Origin: Azolla caroliniana | Lineage: Eukaryota > Polypodiophyta | Reading direction: 5' to 3' | NCBI GenBank assembly: GCA_043228905.1 | Contig: JBHGNT010000006.1 | Span: 18,166,001 to 18,230,000 of the forward strand | DNA: 64,000 nt | Shown: positions 1 through 10,439 of the stretch, one piece after another | Layout of the letters: each line of letters starts with the position of its first letter | Position numbering within the stretch: the first letter of the stretch is position 1 | Made by a program: the position numbers and the translations under genes | The notes under the pieces: generated by a model | Database searches by the model: none | What the model was told of the DNA's origin: nothing | What the model saw: the letters and a program-made list of their open reading frames with translations, nothing else

Positions 1-51
1 AAGTTCCTCACTTCATATTGCAAGAGTGCAATATTTTAAACTAGGGGAGTA
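1..51 (+). pseudogene. Last codons of Gyp-A integrase plus polypurine tract
   Basis: Reading from base 3 gives a short tail ending ILQECNILN, then TAG at 42-44. It aligns with the tail after the chromodomain of Gyp-D on the other strand (LQEYNVLKRGS), so this is the C-terminal end of a Ty3/gypsy polyprotein, probably a chromovirus. The purine run CTAGGGGAGTA at 41-51 abuts the LTR and is the likely plus-strand primer site. The rest of Gyp-A lies outside the window to the left. Confidence 0.75.
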
Positions 52-527
52 TGTTATGTACACATAACATTGGTGAGGGTAGGTCACTAATATTTACATT
101 AGTGAAGGGTATGTTCTCTGATGTTAAAAAAGGGGCTAATGTGATTGAATAGAAGGAATGATAGATGCATGCACTATCATGATTTGGGCAACCAATGAAT
201 GGAGACCATTTTAGAAAGGCGCATCTATTCAAGGGGCCTAGGGAAAGGTATAAATATGAGGCTTAGCTACCCTCATAAGCACATTACGTCGAAAGGCGGC
301 TATCTTAGAGACCGGTGGTGTAGGCTAGGCTTTCGTCTCGACGATCATGGTTATCTCTTGCAAGGTATTAGTCATCCTAATATCCGACGGTATGGGATGT
401 CACTGGTAGGTTGGCTATGTCTAGATCATAGCTTGCGGGGTGGTCGGGTGGAACAGGTTCTTCTATCCAATCTATTTTCCTTCTTTTACTTTACTTTGGT
501 CTATTTATTAGTAATAGACTCTTAACA
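52..527 (+). repeat. 3' LTR of Gyp-A
   Basis: It starts TGTTATG directly after the polypurine tract and ends TTAACA where Cop-1 coding resumes. A TATA box (TATAAATA, 249) is followed by a block shared with two other LTRs of the window (19945-20416 on plus, 27458-27971 on minus), so all three are one family. Gyp-A is inserted in Cop-1; its left target duplication is outside the window, so the insertion cannot be confirmed that way. Confidence 0.85.
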
Positions 528-942
528 ATTTTCCATCCGGACAAAACTGTGATCTCCGGCTCTGTAGGATGAGAAACACTTCCAGTCGGGGGTTAGGTGG
601 AATGACGCTACGGAGTCTACCACCCATGTCGTTTCATCCCTAACAAGATGCAACTCACTCTCCTCGGTGATTAGCAGCAGTTCTTCCTCACTTGTTGTGA
701 TCGCCATCGTTTCTCTTCTCTCTGAAATCTTCTTTGGTTTTGGATCGTCGATTTTCCCTTTTGCTTTCCGGAATGTTGGCAATTCTTTTGGATGTTCCCC
801 TACTTTCTGCAATAAAAGCAAGTGCGCCTCCCCGTTGATTTCGACCTCGTCCCCGATTTGTCCCGGTTCTAGGGGCTACGGTTTCGGCCTCTTCCCCAAT
901 TATGATCTTCTTCAATAACCAAGTCCTTCGGATCGGTTCCAG
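528..942 (-). pseudogene. Cop-1 Gag C-terminus and protease, decayed
   Basis: Minus-strand Ty1/copia coding. The zinc knuckle region (TCFYC...) is recognisable by alignment with Cop-2 and Cop-7, but carries a TAG and its histidine is replaced. Downstream is the conserved block SEEELLLITEESELHLV and the protease motif WVVDSVASFHLTP, where the expected DSGAS has become DSVAS, so the protease would be inactive. The reading is cut at 527 by the Gyp-A LTR. It continues the gag fragment at 1738-2317 across the solo LTR. Confidence 0.85.
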
Positions 943-1737
943 TGTCGTGCCTTTCGGCACCGGATCGTTGCATGAGTCGGGTGGGAATTGCTGGGGTTTT
1001 GGACGAGGAGGAAGAATTTGAGATGAATCTAGTAATGAATAGATTTTAAGAAAGAGATATAAAAAACTTTGTGAATCCCACGAATATAATTTATTTTATT
1101 AGATTAATCAATATTAAGATAAGAATATGAATTTATATTGAAAGAGAGAGATATAGAAACCTCGTGAATCCCACGAGTATAGTTTATTTCGTGAATCCCA
1201 AAAATATAATTTATTAATTGGTGCTTTTAGAAATATATCCAATTTCCAAAAGATTTCACACTTATTACATTGTGCTCCTCATCCTTATATATGATGAGAG
1301 AGTCTGAGCAATCCATGCTTTTTCTATAACTATAAACTCCATGCTTTTTCTATCAATAGATTATATGCGTTCTCTAACATGCTTTTTCTAAACGTGATCA
1401 TGCTTTTTCTAACCTCGCGCATTTTTATTGACTATAGTTTTTATGCACGCTAAATGTGCATGTGTAGCTTTTTTCTATCATGCGTTTTTCTTTTAACTAA
1501 AGCTTTTTCCTAGAAAATATACGTGAAATAAACTTTCTATGTGGGATATTTACTTTCTTAAAGCTCATGACGTGTTAGTGTAATGGTAAGCCTTCAAATT
1601 ATTAACATGGAGGTACAAGGTTTGAATCTTGCCCTATGCATGTAAAATATATTTTACTATTTCTTTCTTTTTCTTCATATTTATTCAATCGATTATTTTA
1701 TATGTTTTTCACATAGTGTACGAAATACACTACGACA
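943..1737 (-). repeat. Solo LTR of the Gyp-C family inside Cop-1 gag
   Basis: The insert separates two halves of Cop-1 gag. Its ends are TGTCGTG and CTACGACA, matching the Gyp-C LTR ends. The first 80 bases (GGATCGT, then a GGGG-TTTTGGAC block) align with the Gyp-C LTR starting at 9249. Inside are three copies of a GTGAATCCCA motif near 1070-1210 and about five degenerate copies of CATGCTTTTTCTA near 1310-1420. No coding is seen. A clean 5-bp target duplication is not visible. Confidence 0.7.
1571..1640 (+). other. tRNA-like module T1 in the solo LTR
   Basis: The sequence has an A-box-like stretch (TTAGTGTAATGGTAAG) and, about 40 bases on, a B-box-like GGTTTGAATCTTG. It shares TAATGGTAAG and ACATGGAGGT with T2 in the Gyp-C LTR. 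It is antisense to the LTR that carries it. It is most likely a tRNA-derived (SINE-like) segment absorbed by the LTR family. I do not see a full cloverleaf. Confidence 0.5.
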
Positions 1738-2317
1738 CTGAACTCCCGGTCTTTCCGGCGTGCTTCTTCGTTTAAAAACCTTGACTTCACTCTCACTAGG
1801 GATAAGTTCTTTCCTTCCGGTCCGGCATTGTCTAGAGTGACAACCAACGTCTCTCAGCTATTTGGAAGGGACCCGAGCAATAACAATGCCAATACCTCGT
1901 CGGCTAACGATACTTCGAGTGAGGTAATATGGTTTATCATCCCTTGGAAGGTGTTCATATGCTCTACCATGTTGGCATTGTCTTGATACCGGAGCCTCAC
2001 TATCTTCCGGAATACCGAGACCCGATTTACGACGTTCTTGCTCATTAGCATCGTATCGATCTTCTCACAAAGCTCATTGTCCTTGTTCTCTTCATTAAAG
2101 TTGTCGACATGCTCATGCCGATGAAGCACTGAATGTATGTTGTTGTTGTCATGTGCATTAATTCCCATGTTGTGGCATCGATCTTGTCTGGTCTTTTATC
2201 TCCGAATTGTACCGATAACCAAAGACCTTTTTCCACTAACATGTCCCTCACCTTCGACTTCCACACTGGGTAGTTGGAGCCGGTGAGCTTGAACATGTCG
2301 CCGAATGGATCTTCCAT
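1738..2317 (-). pseudogene. Cop-1 gag N-terminal part
   Basis: The start ATG at 2317 opens a Tork/Tnt1-type copia Gag: MEDPFGDMFKLTGSNY, then VWKSKVRDMLVEKGLW. It runs on in a second frame with a VNRVSVFRKIVRLRYQD block and a LLLLGSLPNS block, so at least one frameshift is present. Cop-7 carries the same order in one frame. The fragment ends at the solo LTR at 1737 and resumes at 942. Confidence 0.85.
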
Positions 2318-2348
2318 GTTCTTTCTTTGTTTGAAGTTTACAACTTCG

Positions 2349-2359
2349 CTTTGATACCA
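2349..2359 (-). other. Primer binding site of Cop-1
   Basis: The plus strand reads CTTTGATACCA, the complement of TGGTATCAAAG. This is the usual copia site for the 3' end of initiator tRNA-Met, with one change from TGGTATCAGAG. It lies three bases inside the 5' LTR (plus-strand side 2363) and fixes the element's orientation as minus. Confidence 0.85.
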
Positions 2360-2362
2360 GAT

Positions 2363-2823
2363 TGAGTGAAATAGTGCTCGACCACAATTGAGTCTTAAAC
2401 ACTCAATGGAAGTGACAAATCAAAAATGAAGATTAGTGCACTTACACAGAATGAGATGACACTAGAGGTTAGCGTGGAAACCCTAATCGGTAAATACCAC
2501 GGGAGCCCCCAAACTCCAACTATCACTATGAGAGGAAGGATACAATGTGAGACTCAGAGGCAACAACCTCGAGCTCTATGTCTTCGCCAACCAGTGGTTA
2601 CAACAGAAAATACTTTTGTTTCTCTCTTACTCACTCTCTGTTCCATGTTATATACATGTTAGAGCCCATACCGTTATCTGTCATTCGAACCATTGCTTCC
2701 ATGCAACTTAGCTTACATGCATTGCGATGTGAGATAGGGCGTTGGGGCACAAGTGATGAGAGTACTCGGCTATGTACACTTTGCCCTAAACAAGTCGCAT
2801 CCGGAGGGAACAATTTCTCAACA
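2363..2823 (-). repeat. 5' LTR of Cop-1
   Basis: It starts TGAGTGAAATAG after the primer site and ends CATCCGGAGGGAACAATTTC then TCAACA, which matches the end of the Cop-7 LTR (CATCCGGAGGGACCTG, then CTAACA). The middle has the CGAGCTCTATGTCTTCGCC and GGTTACAACAGA blocks seen in Cop-2, Cop-7 and Cop-9 LTRs. Cop-2 coding resumes at 2824 with no break in sense, so Cop-1 is inserted in the Cop-2 spacer between integrase and RT. Confidence 0.85.
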
Positions 2824-3931
2824 AGAACTTCTTTTGCTTCATCCCCAGCTTGCGTTGTCCTGTTCTGGTGTCCAATCCTTCTTCGGTTGGTTCGGTACTT
2901 TGTCCGAATCTAGCTGGTTCACTATGGTCTTCGGTTGACATCTGGCTTCCAACCGGATGGATCCTTGTATCTTCCAAACGATCTCCATCGGTCAACTCAG
3001 AGGATGCTATCTTCTGCTCCAATTTCCAGTCGGCAATGGTCTTGTCTTCCATGAAGAGTATATGCCTACTCCGGATCACTTTCTTTTCGGCTAGGCTCCA
3101 CAACCAGTAGCCGAACTCATCATCACCGTATGGTAGGAATATACATGGTTGAGTCTTCGAGCCTATTTTTCCCCGTTTCTCTTTTGCGATGTGCACTTAA
3201 GTGAGATAGCTGAACAGTTTTAGATGCCGGTAAGAAACATCTTTACCAGTCCATACTCTCTGTGGTATGTCTCCGTCCAAGGGCTTTGATAGTGATTTGT
3301 TTCTCACGTACGTTGTCGTCATCAACGCCTCAACCCAAAACAACTTGGAATGTGCAAGCATACACCAGACTCTCTCCATTAACGTCTGGTTCATTCTCTC
3401 GGCCAGTCTATTTAGCTCTGGTGTCTTCGGCACAGTGAATTTGAGCCAAATTCCCTTCGACCGGTACTACTCCTCGAACTACGCCTGGTATTCGCCTCCA
3501 TTCTCCGCTCGAACCACCTTTAGCTTCCAGCCGGTTTCTCTTTCTACTCTTGCATGGAACTCCTTGAAGACAAATAATACCTAGTCCTTCGTCTTTAGCA
3601 TGGCTACCCACAACTTTCAGTTCTGGTCGTCTATGATGGTTACGAAGTACTGTGATCCGGCATGTTACTTCATGTCCAATGAGTATACGTCGATATGCAC
3701 AAGTTCCAACGGTGGTCTCGACCGGAATGAGGTCCGGTTCTGCTTGCCGGCCAAGAAATCGGTGCACTTCGCAAGGTGCATGTTTTTCACCTCTGGAATG
3801 AGGTTATCTTCGTCGAGTCTCTGCATCCTCTTCTGGCTCATGTGACACAGTCTCTTGTGCCACAGCCCACCGGCAGTGTCAGAAGCTATGTTCACCTCCT
3901 CCCGGCATATGCGGGCATGCATTAGGTACAA
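2824..3931 (-). pseudogene. Cop-2 integrase, frameshifted
   Basis: Several minus-strand pieces give the copia integrase in order: the pre-integrase LWHKRLCHMSQKRMQRL (near 3850), the core with KTPELNRLAERMNQTLMERV (3433 downward) and the C-terminal part with PCIFLPYGDDEFGY and RSRHILFMEDK (near 3100). Frameshifts and stops separate the pieces. The family is the same as Cop-7, where the order is nearly continuous. RT and RNase H are absent; that side is occupied by Cop-1. Confidence 0.85.
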
Positions 3932-4506
3932 TGCATTGATCTTCCGGGCTCAGGCCACGATCAAGCTTCCACTGCAAAATTCATTGTGCCATTTTGGATG
4001 CTACCGATGTAGCCTTCATCATCTAGCGGACCGGTTGATATCAGGTTCAGTCGAACCTCCGAAATGTGTTAGACATCTTTCAACAACAGTTTGCACCCAG
4101 TTGACATTGTCAGCCACATATCTCCTATGCCAACAATTCGGCCTGCTCCTTCATTCCCCATCCTTACAATGCCATGATCTCCAGCTCTGTGGGATTAGAA
4201 GCACTTCTAGTCGGGGGTCAGATGAAATGACGCTCCGGAGTCGAGCACCCATGTTGCTTCCTTGATGACAAGGTGCAACTCACTCTCCTTGGTTATTAGC
4301 AGCAACTCCTCTTCACTTGTCACAATTGCCGACGTTCCTCTCCTTTCCAGAATCTTCTTCGGTTCTAGACCATCAGCTCCCCCTTTGGCTTTCTGGAAGT
4401 GTCGACATATATTCTGGAAGTGCCCTGACTTTCCGCAATAAAAGCAAGTGGGATTCCCCCTTGACTTCGACCCCATCCCCGACTTCTCCTGGTTCTTGGG
4501 ACTTCG
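3932..4506 (-). pseudogene. Cop-2 zinc knuckle and protease
   Basis: The zinc knuckle CFYCGKSGHFQNIC is intact near 4430-4470. It is followed by SEEELLLITKESELHLV and the protease motif WVLDSGASFHLTPD (near 4225), with the catalytic aspartate kept. Downstream, toward 3932, the frame is broken. The sequence stops at 4506 at the LTR of Gyp-B and continues as gag at 15970, which reconstitutes one Cop-2 polyprotein across the insertion. Confidence 0.85.
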
Positions 4507-4995
4507 TGTTGTTTGGCCGACAATCGACTATGTTGTTGACACAGTATAAGTTGAACGTTGCTTACCGAATGTTCTATCAATGAATTGTGGTTAGGCGAAT
4601 GAATATTAAGTTACTATAATACTATCGATGTTATACAGACATCGAGATCGTTACTTATGTAATATAGTTATATCAAGATGGAAATAGATTAACAAAAGAA
4701 TAAATAGTTGCACACCGAGATTTTCCTAAAACTAAACTTATATTACTAAAATAAACGACAGTTTTTACAATGCCTTCGATTCCTTTTATAGGCAACCGAA
4801 AAGACTTCCTCATCAAGAAAGCATACTGCAATATCGGCAAGAATTCCAAAATTTGTAACTAACTATATTTTCGGTTTTAATTATATTCGGCAAAATGCTA
4901 ACTCATCGATTCCCCTTATTGATCTGACTCCGACTCCGACATTTCCGTCTCTGACGCTTCTCCACTTGTCCGACTGCCGCTTTGTCCGGGAAACA
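4507..4995 (-). repeat. 3' LTR of Gyp-B
   Basis: It starts TGTTGTTTGGCCG and ends CCGGGAAACA. It aligns over nearly its whole length with 15504-15969. It has two small extra stretches, near 4558 and 4720, that the other LTR lacks. I do not find a clear polypurine tract on its internal side. Confidence 0.85.
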
Positions 4996-5595
4996 CTTGG
5001 CACGCCCGTGGACCAGGGCCTTGCCCGGCGAACCCACGACACCCTTCTATTCCTGCTTTTCGGAAGGAAGGTCCTCGTCCAATTCGTCTTCAATGTCGTC
5101 CTACAAAATATCAAACAATGAAGGTTCAGGCTGTTGCACTTCTTCTTCATCGTCGTCTGATTCTTTCGATTGTTGTGTATCCTCAGTTGATGGTTGTGGT
5201 GATGGTGCTACAAGCTCTAGTGATTAAGGGCAGAAAATCGTTCAGCACGAATACATTTCTGTCTCTGTAATGAGACAGAAGAGGAAGGAATAGGTTTTAA
5301 GGAAATAACTCTTTGCATGATGCCTAGGGAATAGAGACAGTTACTATTAATGTAAGTAATAATGTATATTTAGCAATAATGGCTCCACTACTCATTTTTT
5401 AGAGTGTATGCAATACCCTTACTATATTTATAGTCTGACTTAGACTTCCCCAAGATTTCCTCTTCAGACAGTTAGTTACTGTTGCTTTTGCCCAGAATAA
5501 TCTATAGTTAGTCTTCTTCTTCTTCTTTTACAGTTGTGTGATGTATGTCTCGTCACTTTGCGTCGGAATCCACTGTGAATGGGTTTTCTGGCATT
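4996..5595 (-). other. Gyp-B 3' internal region
   Basis: Between the integrase end and the LTR there is no conserved domain. One minus-strand frame near 5230-5045 encodes a strongly acidic stretch (KESDDDEEEVQQPEPS and DDIEDELDEDLPSEKQE, with a stop between). It could be the polyprotein tail or a separate small product. The rest (5230-5595) is AT-rich, with no gene that I can support. Confidence 0.45.
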
Positions 5596-6363
5596 GGCCC
5601 GTGATAAGGTTTGAGCTAAAAACCATTTACCCATTTCGATAAAATCTTGCCTGAGAGTGTGCCGACTTGATACGTCCCATTTTTGTTGTGAACGATCCAG
5701 ACTGGTCCTGTCCATCGAAACCGAAGCTTTCCAGGCATAGATCCCATTTTTGTTTGAAATACTAATACCAGTTTTTCGATCGCGAATTGTCTTTCTGTTT
5801 GTCGACAGTGCCGCTCCACAAATGCTTTCATTTGTCGCTGCATCCGCTCTAAATCTGTCATGGCTTGTATCCGACTTTCTTCTAACATCAACAAACCTTC
5901 TTTCCGAAATTGTTCTGACTGTAGCTCATCTAACCTTTCTGTTGCTTGAATTCGGAGTGTCAGAACTTGGAATTCTATTGGCATTACGGCTTCCAAGCCA
6001 AAAGTCATGCGAAAAGGAGTGAACTTGATAGATGTTTTATATGAAGTCCTATATGCCCATAAGGCACTATGGAGTTTTTTATCCCAATCTGTACGATTTT
6101 CATTAACTATCTTCTTAAGTATTGTCTGCAGTGTTTTATTTGTTGATTCCGCTAATCCATTTGCTTGTGGGTAGTACGAAGTGCTTTTCTTATGCACCAC
6201 TGCATAATATGTAGGTAACTTATGTACAATTTTATTAATGAAATGTGTACCTTGGTCACTTACCAATTCTATTTGACACTCAAACCGGCACCATATATTT
6301 TCGTATAAGAATTTGGCTGTTGAGGCTGCCGTATTGTCTTTTAGGGGTTTAGCTTCTACCCGT
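5596..6363 (-). pseudogene. Gyp-B integrase core and C-terminal domain
   Basis: The frame reads EAKPLKDNTAAS, then VSDQGTHFINK (second catalytic Asp), YYPQANGLAESTNK (catalytic Glu), WAYRTSYKTSI and GLEAVMPIEFQV, and ends RWTGPVWIVHNKNGTYQV and VNGF, LKPYHG. This is the DDE integrase of a Tat/Athila-like Ty3/gypsy element. The N-terminal part was cut off at 6363 by Gyp-C. Only one stop is seen between VNGF and LKPYHG, so the piece is well preserved. Confidence 0.9.
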
Positions 6364-6732
6364 TGTCATGCAAAATCTGTCACTATGTGTGGATCGTGAG
6401 GCGGAAGGAATTAGGCTCACACGCTTAGCACAAGCAAGATGTACACATGAGAGAAGTAGGTCAAAGAAAATATTCGTTTATTGCAAAAGAAAATGGATTC
6501 TTTATAATTCTAGAATCATGTTACAATGGATTGCATATGAATATGAAAGATCATTCTTGAAAGAAAGGAGCCAACAACCATGTAAGGAGTGGTCCGCTAT
6601 GAATATGAGAGATTCTTCTTCCCCAAGGAATGGGAGAGAGAAGAAGAGAATGGGAAAAAAAATCTAGAGAAAAAAATGGAACATATACGGAGTTCCTTCT
6701 TGATCATAGCCTCCAATGTTCCTTTGCATATC

Positions 6733-6876
6733 TCCCCTTTTAGTTGCATGGCCTCCATTTTTAGCGGCTTGGCCTTTATTTTTAGTTGCATGGCCTCCTT
6801 TTTTAGTTGATTCGCCTTTACTTTTAGTTGCATGCCCTCCTTTTTTAGTTGTTTGACCTTTACTTTTAATTGCATG
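6733..6876. repeat. Tandem repeat of TTTTTAGTTGCATGGCCTCC type in LTR1
   Basis: About six or seven units of roughly 21-22 bp, alternating TAGTTGCATGGCCTCCTT and TTAGTTGATTCGCCTTTAC forms. They create long lysine-rich open frames on the minus strand that are only a by-product. LTR3 keeps just the first units (12978-13005), so repeat number differs or was cut by the deletion. Confidence 0.85.
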
Positions 6877-6965
6877 CGACCGTTCGTATAATTCGGCCAC
6901 ATGATCCACAATCATCCATAAAGTTCAGCCTATGTGTAATCCATATGTGCGTCGCAACCAAACCG

Positions 6966-7096
6966 TAGACGCGTCCGCGCGTGCAAGTCCCGACCGCGTA
7001 GTGTACGCGTCCGCGCACACATGCGTCCCGACCACATTGTGTACGCATCCGCGCACGCACCCGTACACACACGCGTCCCGACCGCGCCGTACACAG
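6966..7096. repeat. GC-rich CGCGTCCGCGC repeat in LTR1
   Basis: Three imperfect units of about 38 bp built from GTACGCGTCCGCGCACAC and GCGTCCCGACC. The block is far richer in GC and CpG than the surrounding LTR and is absent from LTR2, where a different, GCCGG-rich block (9885-10040) occupies the same relative place. Confidence 0.75.
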
Positions 7097-7438
7097 TGAC
7101 CCAAAATCATTTGAGCCATTCATCCACACAGTTTAACCCAAGTCACCTTGAACATTCTGTGCTTCACACATAGACATAAAGTAATACATTCTGGTTCTCC
7201 TTATATAATATGGGATCCAATGTTGTCCTATCTCTATGGGATATCTCACAGTTTGGTTTTTCTTAATCTTCTCAAACTTCACACTCACATAACTTTGATA
7301 CTTGTTTATCCATTTCATGTGTAGTAAAATGCGTTCTGAAGCTCTTGAAGACTTCCATCTTTCGTACTAATCCATTTAAGCTAACCTAAAATAATTATTT
7401 CATTACTTTTCTTATTGTGTTTAAAAATGCACACGACA

Positions 7439-8760
7439 TTCACCCTCACCAAACCTGCACATCCACCGGTATGTGCCAATTGTAGTGAGGTTCCTCTTTT
7501 GATTATTGTTTTTCAATCTCAATGGCCGAGGCTACATCGTCTAGAGCTTCGATTTCAAGATTTGGGGCCTCTCTTCTCTTAAAGATCTTGATTCTCTTTC
7601 CTGCAATTGGCAAAGCAAGTGATGTACCATCCAGTTCTACTAAACGATATGTTGCATTATCTTCCACTTTCTTCACCACATATGGTCCAAACCATCGTTG
7701 TGAAAATTTTCGAGCCGTACTATGTTGGTTGTCTAGGCTACTCTCGTAGACCAGCACCCAATCTCCTTCAATGATTTTCCTTGGACGAAGTCGATGTCGT
7801 TTGTTGAAGTCAATGTCGTTTGTTGAAGTCTCTCTTGTTCTTCAGCCGCGCTTTAGCCACTTCAATATCTTCCAACTTCCGCTCCAACTGTCGAATCCTC
7901 AATGCTAGAAGATCTTCTCTACTTATCTCATCTTGCCATGGCAATGCAAACCATGAAACAATACTTTGTTCCACTGGCATTATCGGTTTCTGTCCGAATA
8001 TGAGCTATGCTAGCATGTATCCCATCACCATGCTATGAGTAGTCCTGTCAGCCCATAGTGCAAATCGCAATAAACGTGGTCATTCTCTTGTTTTCCCATG
8101 GCAAGCTTTCATTACAGCCTTCACAATCGGTCCATGTCCATGTTCCACTTTCCCATTTGCTTCCAGATTATATGCCGTGGTAAGAGATAATTTGATTCCC
8201 ATCCTAGATAAAAATTCTTTAGCTTCCTTGGCGTCCAACTCGCCTCTATCAACCACTATCTTGCCGACGCATCCATATCTACAAATAACATCTTCAAGAA
8301 GGAATATGCATACTGATGATGTCTCCTTAGTTCTCAATGCTCGCCCTTCAACTTGATTGGTAAGATCCTCTCTCGCGAGCACAAGATACTTCATCTACCA
8401 TCGCCCTATTGGCATCATTACGATGTCCACCATCCACTTGTAAGGCATAGCCAACGGGTAAGTCGGATGAAGTTCATCTCGATGACGAACATTTGACATT
8501 CCTTACATGTTTCCACATAAGCTGCTACATCTTTGTAGATGCCCGGCCACCAATATTTCTCCTTAAGCTTCGCGAACGTCGCCCATATTCCTCGATGGCC
8601 TGCAAAAACACTATCATGAAATTCGGACATTAGTTTTTGTCGGTCTTCCAGCTTGCAGACAACTCTCATCGGAGTCCCATTCTACTTTTTTGCATGCCTC
8701 CAAAGAGATCCATCCTTCTTCCAAATTCGGTGGAGGTCTTCTGTCGACCATGATTGATCT
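7439..8760 (-). pseudogene. Gyp-C integrase
   Basis: Pieces in order from 8760 downward: the H2C2 zinc-binding segment (EFHDSVFAGHRGIW, then ETCKEC), the core (KYLVLAREDLTNQVEG, CRYGCVGKIVVDRGELDA, TAYNLEANGKVEHGHGPI) and the C-terminal SH3-like part (VYESSLDNQHSTARKFSQRW and PIAGKRIKIFKRR). Frameshifts near 8410 and 8080 separate them. This is a Ty3/gypsy integrase of a family I cannot place in a standard angiosperm lineage. It joins directly to gag at about 8760, so protease, RT and RNase H are deleted. Confidence 0.85.
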
Positions 8761-9176
8761 TTTTGGAGAGAACTCAACTATTTCCCGATCTCCACAAATT
8801 CGCCTTCGTATCATCAAGGTATGTCGAGTCATCCTCGACAAATCTTCCGTCGCGAACTCCATTAATATTGATCTTTCAAACTCTGACCACGTTGTCTTGT
8901 CGTCTTGAAGCTCGATGACATGTCTTTGGATGTTGTTGGCAACAACTCTCTTGAAGCTTGCGATTTGACGTGCTTCGAACATGTCCCTTTGATTCTTCTC
9001 CTTTCTATATGCATCAAGGAACTTCGTAATGTTCCTTCCATCAAATTGACCCTCGAGCTCAACAACACAGTCGACAGCCTTCTCACACTCTCATCGTTGT
9101 CTCGAGATCTCATCATTTGTTCGACGATCAACATCATCCTTTCAAACTCTCCCGCTTGGTTGCTTGAGGATGCCAT
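8761..9176 (-). pseudogene. Gyp-C gag, copy 1 (truncated)
   Basis: The start at 9176 gives MASSSNQAGEFERMM and a charged N-terminus. A second frame continues with ASFKRVVANNIQRHVIELQ and TTWSEFERSILMEF. Both align with copy 2 at 12079-12526 (SSFKRVVELGIREHIMEIQ, TTWAEFEKALLVEY). The frame changes at about 8980. The zinc knuckle is missing because the deletion to integrase starts before it. Confidence 0.8.
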
Positions 9177-9248
9177 CTCCAAGTATCCGTTGATCCTCGA
9201 TTTGATCCTTCCTGCCGCCTCTTTCAAGTCGGGTTCACCACTTAATTA

Positions 9249-10386
9249 TGTCGTGAAGATCCGTCACTACATGCGGATCGTGAGGCGGAACCGCCGGGGT
9301 TCTGGACCGGAAGGACTCAAATTTTGCACTAACTTTAGCGAGAAAGGAATTAAGATAGATTGAAAGAGAGAGAGAGAGATTTAAACGCTTGACTTTGGGT
9401 CGAGAGAGATTGATATGGCGTAAGAGAGATAGAGAGAGATTAAGATTGGACCCTTGACTTTAGATTTAAGAAACAAGATACACCATCAATTGGAGAACGA
9501 ATTTTCTTCTTCTTAAATTCTTGAATAATACATAGCACCCCATTTGATCTTTTTCATCCACCCTTTTATAGATGCTCCCATGCATATGATGCATGTGAGG
9601 GTATAAGACATGCATACTATGCATGGAATGCATGTGATGCATGTTTCCCATTTGGCGCTCATGCATCACATGTCACTCAATCAAGCTCTAATATGAGAAT
9701 TTACATGTAAAACTATAATGATAAGAAAAATATTTTTAATGAAATGTCATAGCCTAGTGGTAAGTCTATAGACTCTCAACATGGAGGTGCAAGGATCAAG
9801 TCTTCACTTGCACTCCTTTTTGAATATACATATATATGTTTTTTATTATTAATGTATTTTTACAAGGCGTTTCTCTGTCCGGTCATCGTCTCGCCGGCTC
9901 CGTCGGTCGCCGTCGCCGAATGATGCCGAATGCCAGATCCCGGTCGCTGCATGCCGATCTCGCCGGCTCCGTCGGTTTCCGGTTACCGTCGATTACCGTC
10001 TGATCCATCGCCGGATGCTGGATGCCGCCGACCGTCGTCGTCTGATCTGTCCAAAACTCATAGTTATATGCATTTGGCTACATCCATTCATTAAGTCATA
10101 CAACTTAACCTTTCTATGCTCCACACATAAACACAAAGATAATTGCTTTTGCGCTGCATTATATATGGTGGGATCCTTATTTGTCCTGTCTATGTGGGAT
10201 ATCACATTGTTTTATTTTTCTTTTCTTCTTTGCAAACTTCATACCCACATACCTTGACACTTAGATGTTTGTTTCCTACATAGTAACTGCATTCAGAAGC
10301 TCTTTAAGACTTCTATCTTTTTGTACCAAGATATTAAACTTATTTAAAATAGTATCTTTACTATTATTGTTTTATATTTCGTGAGA
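9249..10386 (-). repeat. Gyp-C LTR2 (shared middle LTR)
   Basis: It starts TGTCGTGAAGATCCGTCAC, aligns with LTR1 and LTR3 at the start and with LTR1 at the end (TTCAGAAGCTCTTTAAGACTT block). The centre differs: GAGAGA-rich tracts (9365-9440), a GATGCATG-rich stretch (9590-9665), module T2 and a GCCGG-rich block (9885-10040). It is the 3' LTR of one internal region and the 5' LTR of the next. The right end is less clear than the left. Confidence 0.75.
9749..9814 (+). other. tRNA-like module T2 in LTR2
   Basis: The A-box-like TAGCCTAGTGGTAAG and the later AAGGATCAAGTCTTC in B-box position resemble a tRNA gene promoter. T1 in the solo LTR of the same family has the same layout, so the module belongs to the LTR family. 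It is antisense to the element. Confidence 0.5.
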
Positions 10387-10439
10387 AGAACCACACTCGA
10401 TTTCGTATGTTCCTTACAAGTTTCACACTACCGCCGAAA

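Larger units (their letters stand above)
6364..7438 (-). repeat. Gyp-C LTR1
   Basis: It runs from TGTCATG (6364) to CACGACA (7438), 1075 bp. Its first 350 bases match LTR3 closely. On the internal side the purine tract TTTGGTGAGGGTGAA (minus strand) abuts it, so it acts as the 3' LTR. It carries two tandem-repeat blocks listed separately, and its last 300 bases align with the end of LTR2. Confidence 0.85.

Noticed and set aside
943-1737. DNA transposon with CAGTGTCGT terminal inverted repeats
   Set aside because: The ends first looked like a cut-and-paste element, but the 5' part aligns with the Gyp-C LTR and the TGTCG...CGACA ends are the LTR ends.
4996-5015. TTGGCACGCCCGTGG beside the left Gyp-B LTR as a primer site for a plus-strand element
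   Set aside because: Gag, protease and integrase are all on minus and the better site TTTTGGCATGCCC lies beside the right LTR; the similarity is short.
6597-6915. Lysine-rich open frames on the minus strand
   Set aside because: They are translations of the 22-bp tandem repeat in the Gyp-C LTR.
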